From: SHVO01 sp041906145
Lineage (GTDB): Bacteria > Pseudomonadota > Alphaproteobacteria > Rhodospirillales > Rhodospirillaceae
DNA length: 64,000 bases
Assembly: GCA_041906145.1 (NCBI GenBank)
Contig: JAYRJU010000001.1
Span: 124,001 to 188,000 of the forward strand
Direction of reading: 5' to 3'
The position numbers and the translations under genes are program-made. Below the pieces are notes generated by a model, which saw only the letters and a program-made list of their open reading frames with translations, had not been told where the DNA came from and ran no database searches. Shown in pieces: positions 45,541-53,821 of this stretch; position 1 is the stretch's first letter, and each line of letters opens with the position of its first letter.

Positions 45541-47490
45541 TTAGAAGGCGCCGACTTTGCCGCCATCGGTGCGGCGGATGACGACCGTCGCGGGACGCGG
45601 GCGTCCGGCTGGATCGAAATCGGGCCAGTTGCTGACGGCGCGCGGATTCTCCGGCGTCGGCGTACCCCACGCCGTAGTGGACTCGCCGGGGTGTTGGATG
45701 TTGACGAACAAGGTCCTCTGATCGGGCGTCGCGGTAATGCCGGTGATTTCGGCGCCGCGCGGACCGGTGAGGAAGCGCTTGAGGTCGGCGTTGGCCGGAT
45801 CGGCCGCCAGCATCATGTTGTTCTTGATGTTGGCGTAGTTGGCGCGGTTCTGCGATCCGTTAGAGATATCCGTTTGGATCCAGAAGCGGCCGTCGTCGTC
45901 GATCCAAAGTCCGTCGGGAGAGCCGAAGATGTTCGAGGCGTTCAGCTGCACCAACGGATCGAACGCCGGATCGCCGGCGAGCAGGAACACGCTCCAACGC
46001 ATCGTCGCAGCGGTGTGATCGCCGCCTTCGTGAGTGATTTCCAGGATGTGGCCATACGGGTTTGGCGCGCGCGGATTGGGGCTGCTTGGGGCTTCCCAGC
46101 CGGAACCGTTCGTGAGCGTGACGTACACATTCTGCGTCCGCGGATTGACGGCGCACCATTCCGGGCGGTCCATCTTCGTGGCGCCCACCGCATCGGCGGC
46201 CTGACGCGTGCGGATGAGGACGTCGGCTTGGTCGATCCAACCGTTCGCCGTGGTCAAAACGCCTTGGCCGTGAACCAGCGGCAGCCATGCACCCGTACCG
46301 TTCGCCGCGAACTTCGCGACATACAGCGTACCTTCATCGAGCGGGCTTCGGCGGCTGCTCATGGTGCCGGTGCTGGCGCCGGTGGCGGGATGGAACCAAT
46401 CCTTCGTGACGCTGCGCCACGGGTCCTTGCTCACGAATTTGTAGAAGTAGTCGCCGTTCTCATCGTCGCCCATATAAACCACGGCATGGCCGCGCGCTTC
46501 CGCGAACGTCGCGCCTTCATGCTTGAAGCGTCCGAGGGCCGTGCGCTTGACAGGGGTCGAGTTCGGCGAGAACGGATCGATTTCCACGACCCAACCGAAG
46601 CGGTTTAGTTCCTTGCGGTTCTTCGCGACGTCGAAGCGCGGATCGGCGAGATGCCAGCGATAGCCGGAGCCGGCGGCCGTCACGCCGTAACGCGTTTCAG
46701 TCGCCGTCGGCGCCCACGCGGTATCGGTGGTGCCGAAGTAGCCGTTGAAGTTTTCTTCGCAGGTTAGATAGGTGTTCCAGGGCGTCCAACCGTTGGCGCA
46801 GTTGTTGAGCGTGCCTTTCGGCGTGTTGCCAAGCTCCGACTGCAGCATCGGATGGCTGGCCGACACGGGGCCGGAGAACGCGACGTCGGTGTTTCCCGTG
46901 ATGCGGCGGTTGTACGGGCTGTCGACGGTTTTCCACGAGTTGTTCACGAGCGCGATCTCGACCACCGTCACGCCGTGCGCGGCGAGGGCCTTGTTGACCT
47001 TCTCTTGCGTCATGGTCGTGGCGCCGTCGGTGTAGAGCAGGATCGGATCGACGTATTCGTGGTTCAACACCAAAAGGCCGCGCTGGTTGGACTTATTGTC
47101 GCTCAGTAGCGGGAAGTAATGCATGCCGTCGTGATGCATGCCGATCTGCACTTCTTGTTCGGCGGCGGTGTTCGACGCGTCTTTTTTCCAGGCCGGTCCG
47201 GTGGACAGCAGCGGCTGGCCCCACGGGATGAGGATTTCGGCGGTGTAGCCCGGCGGTACGACGAGGGTATCGGCGTCGCTGGTCGGCACGGCGGTGAAGC
47301 CGAGGGCCGCGCGCGAAGCCACTTGCGCGGCGGCGGGCGCGGCTGTCAGGGCGGCGCCGGCGCCCAGGAACGCGAGCGTGCTGGCGCCGAGCGTTCCTTC
47401 AAGCATGGAGCGGCGCGACATGCCGATGACGTCGCACATCGACTCGTTGTTACTGGTGTTTGAGCCCTCGGGCCGTTCGTCGGTCAGCAT
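45541..47490 (-). CDS. phoX: PhoX-family alkaline phosphatase (Tat-exported)
   Basis: This 649-residue secreted phosphatase releases phosphate from organic esters with calcium and iron cofactors. Near residue 25 is a twin-arginine signal (MSRRSMLEGTLGASTLAFLG). Family motifs include VPPGYTAEILIPWGQPL, LVLNHEYVDP, TCEENFNGYFGT and HEGATFAEARGHAVVYMGDDE. I chose ATG 47490 with AGGGGGA upstream. The frame is open 25 codons further but without a good ribosome-binding site. It appears monocistronic with its own terminator. Confidence 0.92.
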   Translation of the reverse strand: MLTDERPEGSNTSNNESMCDVIGMSRRSMLEGTLGASTLAFLGAGAALTAAPAAAQVASRAALGFTAVPTSDADTLVVPPGYTAEILIPWGQPLLSTGPAWKKDASNTAAEQEVQIGMHHDGMHYFPLLSDNKSNQRGLLVLNHEYVDPILLYTDGATTMTQEKVNKALAAHGVTVVEIALVNNSWKTVDSPYNRRITGNTDVAFSGPVSASHPMLQSELGNTPKGTLNNCANGWTPWNTYLTCEENFNGYFGTTDTAWAPTATETRYGVTAAGSGYRWHLADPRFDVAKNRKELNRFGWVVEIDPFSPNSTPVKRTALGRFKHEGATFAEARGHAVVYMGDDENGDYFYKFVSKDPWRSVTKDWFHPATGASTGTMSSRRSPLDEGTLYVAKFAANGTGAWLPLVHGQGVLTTANGWIDQADVLIRTRQAADAVGATKMDRPEWCAVNPRTQNVYVTLTNGSGWEAPSSPNPRAPNPYGHILEITHEGGDHTAATMRWSVFLLAGDPAFDPLVQLNASNIFGSPDGLWIDDDGRFWIQTDISNGSQNRANYANIKNNMMLAADPANADLKRFLTGPRGAEITGITATPDQRTLFVNIQHPGESTTAWGTPTPENPRAVSNWPDFDPAGRPRPATVVIRRTDGGKVGAF

Positions 47491-47650
47491 GGAAAGTCCC
47501 CCTGTGTGCGGGAGCCGCGGGACGCAGGCTCCCTTTTGGAGGGCAATAACTAAACCGCGCACCATGACAGCGGCTTGTCACTCCCGCGAAGCTTTGCAGG
47601 CGGTTGTGTGACAATTCGTATGCGGTGGTTTTGTAACGGGATCGCGAAAC

Positions 47651-48289
47651 CTACCGTGCGCGCCGGCCCGGCCGCGACTTCAGATTCCCTGCGATGTTGG
47701 CCAGTGCCATGTCCATCGCGAGCCGCAAAGGGCGCGCGCTGCGGTGCGTCTGCGCTAGCAGTTTGCCGCCTTGAAGCGCCGTCATAGCGGCGGTCGCAAG
47801 CGCGTCGGGATCGGCGCCGGACTGGAGTTCACCGCGCGTTTTCATGGCATGCAGTCCATCCGCGATGGGACGTTCCCAAAGCTGGAAGCTTTCGCTCAAC
47901 AACATGCGGGCTTTTTCGGAATAGTCGGCGAGTTCGCTGGCCAGCGAGCCCAATGGGCACCCGCCGCGGCCCTCGCTGCGGGCCACGGAAGCGACGACAG
48001 CGTCCCCCCAGCGTTTCAGGACGCCAAAGCTGTCGAGGCGTTCGAAGGCTTCGGTCTGCGCGCCGACAATACGCGCCGTCTGCCATTGGATGACCGCGCG
48101 CAAAAGCGCGTCCTTATTTTCGAAGTAGTGATAGAGCTGCGACTTGCTGGTGCCGCTGCTTTCCATCACATCGTCGAGGCTCGTGCCGCGCGCACCGCGT
48201 TCGTACACAAGGCGCGCGGCCGTCTCGACGATGCGCTGGCGCGTCGCGGCGCCGCGTTTGGTCAGGACATGGACTGCGCGTTTGTTCAT
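47651..48289 (-). CDS. TetR/AcrR-family repressor
   Basis: This 212-residue regulator has an N-terminal helix-turn-helix (about residues 14-60: RQRIVETAARLVYERGARGTSLDDVM and SQLYHYFENKDALL). Its C-terminal ligand domain carries the GCPLGSLASELAD pattern seen in a subgroup linked to reductases and efflux. It is divergent from the thioredoxin-CcdA pair. The perfect palindrome at 48319-48334 between them is its likely operator, so it probably represses both itself and that pair. Confidence 0.9.
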   Translation of the reverse strand: MNKRAVHVLTKRGAATRQRIVETAARLVYERGARGTSLDDVMESSGTSKSQLYHYFENKDALLRAVIQWQTARIVGAQTEAFERLDSFGVLKRWGDAVVASVARSEGRGGCPLGSLASELADYSEKARMLLSESFQLWERPIADGLHAMKTRGELQSGADPDALATAAMTALQGGKLLAQTHRSARPLRLAMDMALANIAGNLKSRPGRRAR

Positions 48290-48318
48290 AAGGCCAGATC
48301 AGAGTGATGGATTTAAAA

Positions 48319-48334
48319 TGGACTTGTAAGTCCA
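48319..48334. promoter_or_regulatory. Operator-like palindrome (TetR site candidate)
   Basis: TGGACTT, GT, AAGTCCA forms a perfect 7+2+7 inverted repeat with partly symmetrical AT flanks (TAAAAT and AATTTTA). It lies 29 bp before the tetR start and 54 bp before the thioredoxin start. Confidence 0.75.
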
Positions 48335-48388
48335 ATTTTAGGGGCAGAGGTTCCATGCCGTCCAGAACGCTCTTCAACAGGGGTTGCC

Positions 48389-48790
48389 ATGTCCTTCTCA
48401 CTTTCCCGGCTGATCACCGCTTTCATCTTTGTCCTCACCGCCATGTGCGCGACGGCCGCTGCGGCCGCCGACTATCCGGCCTACGATCAGGCGGCGTTCG
48501 AGAAGGCGCAAGCCGCCGATAAGCCGATCCTCGTGTTTGTGCACGCCCCATGGTGCCCGGTGTGCAAGGCACAGATGAAGACCATCGACCAGATCACTGC
48601 CGACCCGGCGTACAAGGACCTCGCGATCTTCCGCATCGACTACGATACCCAACCGGATTTGTGGAAGCGGTTCGGCGCCACGATGCAGTCCACGCTGATC
48701 GCGTTCCATGGCGCGAAGGAACGCAGCCGTATCGCGCATGTGGCCGAACCGGCCGCCGTGACGGACATTCTGCGCCAGACGTTGAAATAG
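48389..48790 (+). CDS. Periplasmic thioredoxin-fold protein
   Basis: This 133-residue protein has a signal peptide (about residues 1-27, AAAAADY) and a thioredoxin fold with the redox motif CPVC in HAPWCPVCKAQMK. The C-terminal part has QSTLIAFHGAKE in place of the usual cis-proline strand, where a Thr-Pro would normally be. With CcdA 14 bp downstream it would form a periplasmic reducing or disulfide-handling pair. Confidence 0.85.
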   Translation: MSFSLSRLITAFIFVLTAMCATAAAAADYPAYDQAAFEKAQAADKPILVFVHAPWCPVCKAQMKTIDQITADPAYKDLAIFRIDYDTQPDLWKRFGATMQSTLIAFHGAKERSRIAHVAEPAAVTDILRQTLK

Positions 48791-48804
48791 GGACCGGCCG
48801 AATT

Positions 48805-49530
48805 ATGGCAGGCGCTCTCAATCCCGCGCTCGGCTTTGCCGCCGGCGCTTTGACCATTCTTTCGCCATGTGTCCTGCCGCTTGTCCCAGTCGTCCTTGCG
48901 TCCGCCGCCCAGCGCCATCGTTTCGGCCCCTTGGCGCTCGCCGCAGGACTAGTGATCGCCTTCACTGGTGTGGGTTTCCTGGTCGCCGCTTTCGGCGCGG
49001 CGATTGGCCTCGACTCCCTGCTGGTCCGCAAGATAGGCGCGGTCGTCCTCTGCGCCGCGGCGATCGTATTGCTTACCCCGCCTCTTCAAGACCGGCTCGC
49101 GGGTATGGCTGCGCCACTGGCGGCCTGGGCGGGTCAACGTCAGGCGGACTTTGACGGCGCTGGACTTGCAGGGCAAGCCGCCGTCGGTGCGCTGCTCGGC
49201 GTCGTCTGGGCGCCCTGCGTCGGACCGACACTGGGCGCGGCTACAGTCCTCGCCGCCGAAGGCAAGGACCTCGCGGAAGTCGCCGCCGTGATGCTCGCGT
49301 TCGGTCTCGGTATCGCGGCCGTGCTTCTGATGCTCGCGGGTCTCACGCGCACACTGCTCGCGCGCTGGCGCGCCCGCATGATGTCCACGGGTCAAACCGG
49401 AAAACGTATCCTCGCGGCGTTGCTGCTGACGATTGGCGTCGCGATCCTGACGGGAACGGACCGGCAGCTCGAGGCCGCCATCCTCGACCGTCTGCCCGAC
49501 CTCGTGATCGAATGGTCGACGGCGCTTTAA
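48805..49530 (+). CDS. CcdA-like thiol reductant membrane protein
   Basis: This 241-residue polytopic membrane protein of the DsbD/CcdA transmembrane family carries electrons across the membrane. It has about six helices and the paired cysteines SPCVLPLVP near the N-terminus and WAPCVGPTLG in the middle. ATG 48805 is chosen because it gives the normal N-terminus and follows the thioredoxin stop by 14 bp. A longer open frame runs back through that gene in another phase. The 3' end overlaps by 4 bp with the convergent SDR gene. Confidence 0.88.
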   Translation: MAGALNPALGFAAGALTILSPCVLPLVPVVLASAAQRHRFGPLALAAGLVIAFTGVGFLVAAFGAAIGLDSLLVRKIGAVVLCAAAIVLLTPPLQDRLAGMAAPLAAWAGQRQADFDGAGLAGQAAVGALLGVVWAPCVGPTLGAATVLAAEGKDLAEVAAVMLAFGLGIAAVLLMLAGLTRTLLARWRARMMSTGQTGKRILAALLLTIGVAILTGTDRQLEAAILDRLPDLVIEWSTAL

Positions 49531-50258
49531 AAACCACCTCCGGCGCGCAGGATCGCCCCAGTCACATAGGACGCCTCGTCAGACAGGAGCCATAGAATCG
49601 CAGGCGCGATTTCTTCCGGCTCCGCCAGCCGTCCCATGGGAATGCGGCCTTTGATGCGGTCGGGGCGTCCAGGTTCGCCGCCGGCCGCATGGATATCCGT
49701 GAGCGTTGCGCCTGGCGCGAGCGCGTTCACGCGAACGCCCTGCGGGGCCATCTCTTTGGCGAGCCCGATGGTGAAACTGTCAATCGCGGCTTTCGACGCG
49801 GCGTAGTGGACATATTCGCCGGGCGATCCGGTCGTTGCGGCGGTCGAGGACACGTTGACGATGGCACCGGGCCCGGCGCAGCGGCGGACAAACTCGCGGG
49901 CGCACAACATGCTCCCCACGACGTTGGTTTCCAACACATTGCGCATGACACCGACGTCGAGGTCGGCGAACTTGCCGATACGGCCGGTGATGCCGGCGTT
50001 GTTCACCAGATATCGCACCGGACCGAAGGCCGTCTCGGCGGCGTCGAACAGCCGCGCCACATCCTTCTCAGCCGCAACGTCGGCTTGGACCGCGAACGCA
50101 GTGCCGCCGCCGCTTTTGATAGCCGCCGTCACGGCTTCGGCGGCGGCCTGATTGCGCGCGTAGTTCACACACACCGCGTAACCGCGCTGCGCGGCGAGAC
50201 GCGCAGTCGCGGCACCGATGCCGCGTCCGCCACCGGTGATGATGAGTCCCTGGGCCAT
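49527..50258 (-). CDS. SDR-family oxidoreductase
   Basis: This 243-residue classical short-chain dehydrogenase has the cofactor motif TGGGRGIG (residues 8-15), NNAG, the catalytic Ser in NVSSTAATTG and YAASK. The substrate is unknown. The sequence resembles FabG-like glucose/3-oxoacyl reductases. It stands alone on the minus strand. Confidence 0.85.
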   Translation of the reverse strand: MAQGLIITGGGRGIGAATARLAAQRGYAVCVNYARNQAAAEAVTAAIKSGGGTAFAVQADVAAEKDVARLFDAAETAFGPVRYLVNNAGITGRIGKFADLDVGVMRNVLETNVVGSMLCAREFVRRCAGPGAIVNVSSTAATTGSPGEYVHYAASKAAIDSFTIGLAKEMAPQGVRVNALAPGATLTDIHAAGGEPGRPDRIKGRIPMGRLAEPEEIAPAILWLLSDEASYVTGAILRAGGGF

Positions 50259-50376
50259 AGAAAATCCCCTTCCAAAGCAGGGGCATTGTGGAGGGCCCGC
50301 GTTGCTTTAGTAAAGCGCCGCTGGCGAAGCCCGGAAAAGCGAAATATCCTTGTCGTAGGCTGAAGGGGTTTGCACC

Positions 50377-51309
50377 ATGAAAATGTTGATTGCGGCGATC
50401 GCCGTTGCGCTATCGTTTCCCGCGCACGCGCAAACCCAGACGGATCCCCACAAGGACCTGCGCGCGAAGTTCGAGGCCAAGCTTGGCGAAATCAACAAGG
50501 GCTTCGAAGGCGCGTTCGGCGCCGTGTTCATCGATCTCAAGGACGGATCGAAAGTGGAGATGAACCCAAACATGGTGCTGGCGACTGCGAGCACCATCAA
50601 GGTCGCGATCTTGGTCGAGTTGTTCCGCCGCGAAAATGCGAAACCGGGGTACCTGAAGCAACAGCACTCCTATGACGTTACGGACGGTCTCGGGCGCGGC
50701 GGCATGGCCAATTTGATCGGCAAGGATTCGATGCTCTCGCTTGAAGACATCGCTAAGCTCATGATCAATCTGTCCGAGAACAATGCGACGAACATCCTCA
50801 TCGACGAGGTGGGGATGGAAAGCGTCAACACACTGACGGCGAACATGGGCCTCAAGACCATGCGCCTACAACGGAAAATGCTCGACCGCGACTCTCAAGC
50901 GATGGGCCGCGAGAATATCTCCAGCGCCGCCGACGGCGCGGCCCTGATGCTGCGGATCGCAAAATGCGATCTGCCGGTGAGCAAGGAGTCCTGTGTGCGC
51001 CTCCGCGCGATCATGGAGATTCCCCAGCCGCCGCATCCCGGCAAGGATCCGATCCCGGCGAACATCCCCATCGCGTTCAAATGGGGCGGGCTTGAAGGCG
51101 TTTCGAACGCCTGGGGCATCGTTAGCGTTCCGGACCGCCCCTACATCTTCGTCATCATGACCAGCTTCGGAACCGCCAACGAAAACACGGTGCGCGCGGC
51201 CTCCGCGGCGGCCTTCGACTACTATTCTCGTCTGGCCCGCGCGAACCCTTACGGGAGCCGGGTGGCGGCCGAAGTCATGAAAAAGGTCCGCGACAAACAG
51301 ACCCCTTAG
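50377..51309 (+). CDS. Beta-lactamase-fold serine hydrolase without Glu166
   Basis: This 310-residue exported protein has a signal peptide (to about residue 19) and the class A beta-lactamase/PBP fold. The active-site SxxK is S72-T-I-K75, SxN is S133-E-N135, and the KTG position is K235-W-G. The omega loop reads RKMLDRDSQAMGRENISS, with no glutamate in the position of class A Glu166. It probably cannot hydrolyse beta-lactams efficiently. The role may be peptidase- or PBP-like, as in related uncharacterised serine hydrolases. Confidence 0.8.
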   Translation: MKMLIAAIAVALSFPAHAQTQTDPHKDLRAKFEAKLGEINKGFEGAFGAVFIDLKDGSKVEMNPNMVLATASTIKVAILVELFRRENAKPGYLKQQHSYDVTDGLGRGGMANLIGKDSMLSLEDIAKLMINLSENNATNILIDEVGMESVNTLTANMGLKTMRLQRKMLDRDSQAMGRENISSAADGAALMLRIAKCDLPVSKESCVRLRAIMEIPQPPHPGKDPIPANIPIAFKWGGLEGVSNAWGIVSVPDRPYIFVIMTSFGTANENTVRAASAAAFDYYSRLARANPYGSRVAAEVMKKVRDKQTP

Positions 51310-51461
51310 CGATCCCGCTAATAAAGTTTCGTTTTTTGGCCGCGCCTCTTGCCCGGCCCCAGGGAATCGCGCAGGGTCCCCGCGCCTGCCTTAGGGGCGG
51401 GAATAACCACGAACCAGACCCCATGACCTCTCTGCGAATTACGAGCGTGCGAGTTACCAAG

Positions 51462-51482
51462 CCGGCCCGAATTACGGGCCGG
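51462..51482. repeat. GC-rich inverted repeat
   Basis: CCGGCCCG and CGGGCCGG form a perfect 8-bp stem around AATTA. There is no T run, so termination is doubtful. It lies in the 219-bp gap before the 94-residue gene, about 47 bp ahead of its start. Confidence 0.45.
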
Positions 51483-51528
51483 ATTGTTCGCATCTGCCCG
51501 CTTACTCGTATCGCTTCCGAGGTCTCCC

Positions 51529-51813
51529 ATGGTCGCCGTCTCCCGTTCGTCCCACTTCCATCGTTTCACGGTCCACTGTTCTGAATTCCAGGCCTTAGGC
51601 CGGATTCTGAAAACCGCCTTCTATGCGCGGGCCGAACCCGCCTGGGAATTCACGCGCGCCGCCGAACGGGCCTCCTTCAAGATCGATCTCGTGCTGGGCG
51701 GGCTCTCTTCGACATCGGCAGAGAGCTTCGCCGCACAGGTCAAACGCCTTCCCGCGGTGACCAAGGTGACCTGGGCCGGCCTCAAGGCCTGTGGTTTAGG
51801 GGCCGAGAGTTAG
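51529..51813 (+). CDS. Small conserved-looking hypothetical protein
   Basis: This 94-residue soluble protein starts at ATG 51529 with GAGG about 7 bases upstream. It has an ACT-like flavour (HFHRFTVHCSEFQALGRILKTAF, then SFKIDLVLGGL and LPAVTKVTWAGL), suggesting a small alpha/beta regulatory fold. I recognise no family. It precedes the TonB receptor by 70 bp. Confidence 0.5.
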   Translation: MVAVSRSSHFHRFTVHCSEFQALGRILKTAFYARAEPAWEFTRAAERASFKIDLVLGGLSSTSAESFAAQVKRLPAVTKVTWAGLKACGLGAES

Positions 51814-51883
51814 GTATCCTCCCACTAGCCGGTGGTAACGCTCATGGGGGGATGTTCGGGCCGGCGCAAGGGCATCCGTCCGC

Positions 51884-53821
51884 TTGACCCACCTTTTCCG
51901 TATTTGTCCGGCCGTCGCCGCCGTGTTCCTCTTGAGCGGACCGGCTTTGGCGCAACGCGCCTCCGAGAACGTCGTCGCCAACGCCGAGGACGCCTTCGGC
52001 TCATCCATCGGCAATGAAAGCATCGGCCTCTACAGTTCGACCGACGCGCGCGGTTTCAGCCCGAAGGACGCGGGCAACATGCGCATCGAAGGGCTGTACT
52101 ACGATCAGCAAGGCAGTTTCGGGTTCACGAACCAGATCACACGCTCGACTACCATGCGCGTCGGGCTCACGGCACAGTCGTATCCCTTCCCGGCCCCGAC
52201 CGGCATCGCCGACTTCCGCTTACGCCTTCCCGGCGACAAGACGGTTAAAAGCGTCTCGGCTTACTACGGCCCTTATGCGGCTTACGGCGCGCAAGCCGAC
52301 GTCGAGAGCCCCCTCATCGCGGGCAAGCTCAGTGGTTTCCTGAGTGTCGCGGGCGGGCAGAAGGAACTCGATTTCCACAGCGTTTTTTATTACGTCGATT
52401 ACGCGGGTCTCGTGCGCTTTACGCCGACGGACCGCACCGAGGTGATCGCCTTCGGCCAGCGCAGCAACGCGAGCAAAGGCGAGTCAGGTCCGGCGATCTT
52501 CACCGCCGGCGCCTTCCTGCCGCCGCTCTACGACCGCACGGAGATCTTCGGGCCGCGCTTCGATCAGGAGCGTCACCGCAAGCAGAACAACTATGGCCTC
52601 ATCGCGCGCAGCTTCCTCGGCGATGCTTGGCGTCTTCAAGCCGGCCTGTTCCACTCGGTCAATTATCTCGAGAACGACTGGCAGGTTTTCTATCGTGATG
52701 TGCAGCCGAACGGCGTCGGCGATGTCGTCATCCGCTCGCGTCCCGCCCCGCTTCTGGCCTCGACGTCCGGCGAGGTTCGCGCATCGGGCATCTTCACGGA
52801 AAACGAACGCCGCCACACGGTGCATTTCTCCTTCAGGGGCCGCATGGGCGAGCGCTTGTTCGGCGCCGACCAGAACGCCAGCGCGGGACGCGCCGCTTTG
52901 GGCACGGTGTATGACGTCCCGAAGCCGGTGTTTACCTTCGGCCCGCAAAGCCGCGATGACGTGCGTCATGGCACCGCGGGCGCGAGCTATGTCGGCTTGT
53001 GGCAGGGCGTCGGCGAAATCAGCGCCGGCGTGCAGAAAGCCTTCTATCGCCGCGAGGTAGAGTATCCCGTGCGGGGGCGGGTCGAGACGCGCACCAATCC
53101 CTGGCTCTACAACGCCACATTAGCGGCTTATGTGAACGCGGCGCTCACGTTTTACGCGGGCTACACGCGCGGCCTCGAGGATTCCGGAATCGCCCCCGAG
53201 AACGCCGCCAACCCGGGCGAAGCATTGAACGCGAGCCTCACGAAGCAGATCGACGCGGGTCTGCGCTACAAGATTGGCGCCAAGACCACGCTCGTGCTCG
53301 GCGCGTTCGAAGTGAAGAAGCCTTATTTCGACCGCGACGCGATCAATGTGTTCACCCAGGTCGGCGCCCTGTCGCACCGCGGCGTCGAGATCTCGCTATC
53401 AGGCGAGCCCATCGAGGGGCTGAAGGTCGTCGCCGGCGCGATGCTGTTGAAAGCGCGCGTGTCGGGTTTCACCGTGGATCAGGGCCTCATCGCCGAAGTT
53501 CCGCCCGGCCGCACGCCCGGCACCGTGCGCCTCAACGCCAACTACGGCCCGAAAGCGTGGCGCGGTTTCTCGATCAGCGGTCAGGTGAACTATGAGGACA
53601 GTCAGTTCGCGAACCGCCTGAATACGTTGCGTGTGAAAAGCCTCACCACCGTCGATCTCGGCGCGCGCTACAACTTTAGCCTCTACGATACGCTCGCCTC
53701 GGTGCGCTTCGACGTACAGAACCTCACCGATGAATACGCCTGGACGGTGAACGGCGCGTCCGGCCAGTTCAATCCCTCCCCCGCGCGGCGCTACATCATG
53801 CGCCTCGCCGCGGATTTCTAA
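51884..53821 (+). CDS. TonB-dependent receptor with short plug
   Basis: This 645-residue outer-membrane receptor has a signal peptide (cleavage after PALA, about residue 23), a compact plug with EDAFGSSIGNESIGLYSSTDARGFSP and DAGNMRIEGLYYDQQ, then a 22-strand-type barrel ending RYIMRLAADF. No classical TonB box is visible. Only a TTG start (51884) is available, because a stop lies 48 bp upstream in frame. Length is at the low end for the family. The substrate is unknown. The 3' end overlaps the glycerate kinase gene by 4 bp. Confidence 0.8.
   Translation: MTHLFRICPAVAAVFLLSGPALAQRASENVVANAEDAFGSSIGNESIGLYSSTDARGFSPKDAGNMRIEGLYYDQQGSFGFTNQITRSTTMRVGLTAQSYPFPAPTGIADFRLRLPGDKTVKSVSAYYGPYAAYGAQADVESPLIAGKLSGFLSVAGGQKELDFHSVFYYVDYAGLVRFTPTDRTEVIAFGQRSNASKGESGPAIFTAGAFLPPLYDRTEIFGPRFDQERHRKQNNYGLIARSFLGDAWRLQAGLFHSVNYLENDWQVFYRDVQPNGVGDVVIRSRPAPLLASTSGEVRASGIFTENERRHTVHFSFRGRMGERLFGADQNASAGRAALGTVYDVPKPVFTFGPQSRDDVRHGTAGASYVGLWQGVGEISAGVQKAFYRREVEYPVRGRVETRTNPWLYNATLAAYVNAALTFYAGYTRGLEDSGIAPENAANPGEALNASLTKQIDAGLRYKIGAKTTLVLGAFEVKKPYFDRDAINVFTQVGALSHRGVEISLSGEPIEGLKVVAGAMLLKARVSGFTVDQGLIAEVPPGRTPGTVRLNANYGPKAWRGFSISGQVNYEDSQFANRLNTLRVKSLTTVDLGARYNFSLYDTLASVRFDVQNLTDEYAWTVNGASGQFNPSPARRYIMRLAADF

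Noticed and set aside
50377..51309. Antibiotic resistance beta-lactamase
   Set aside because: The general-base glutamate of class A enzymes is absent, so the call is limited to a beta-lactamase-fold hydrolase.
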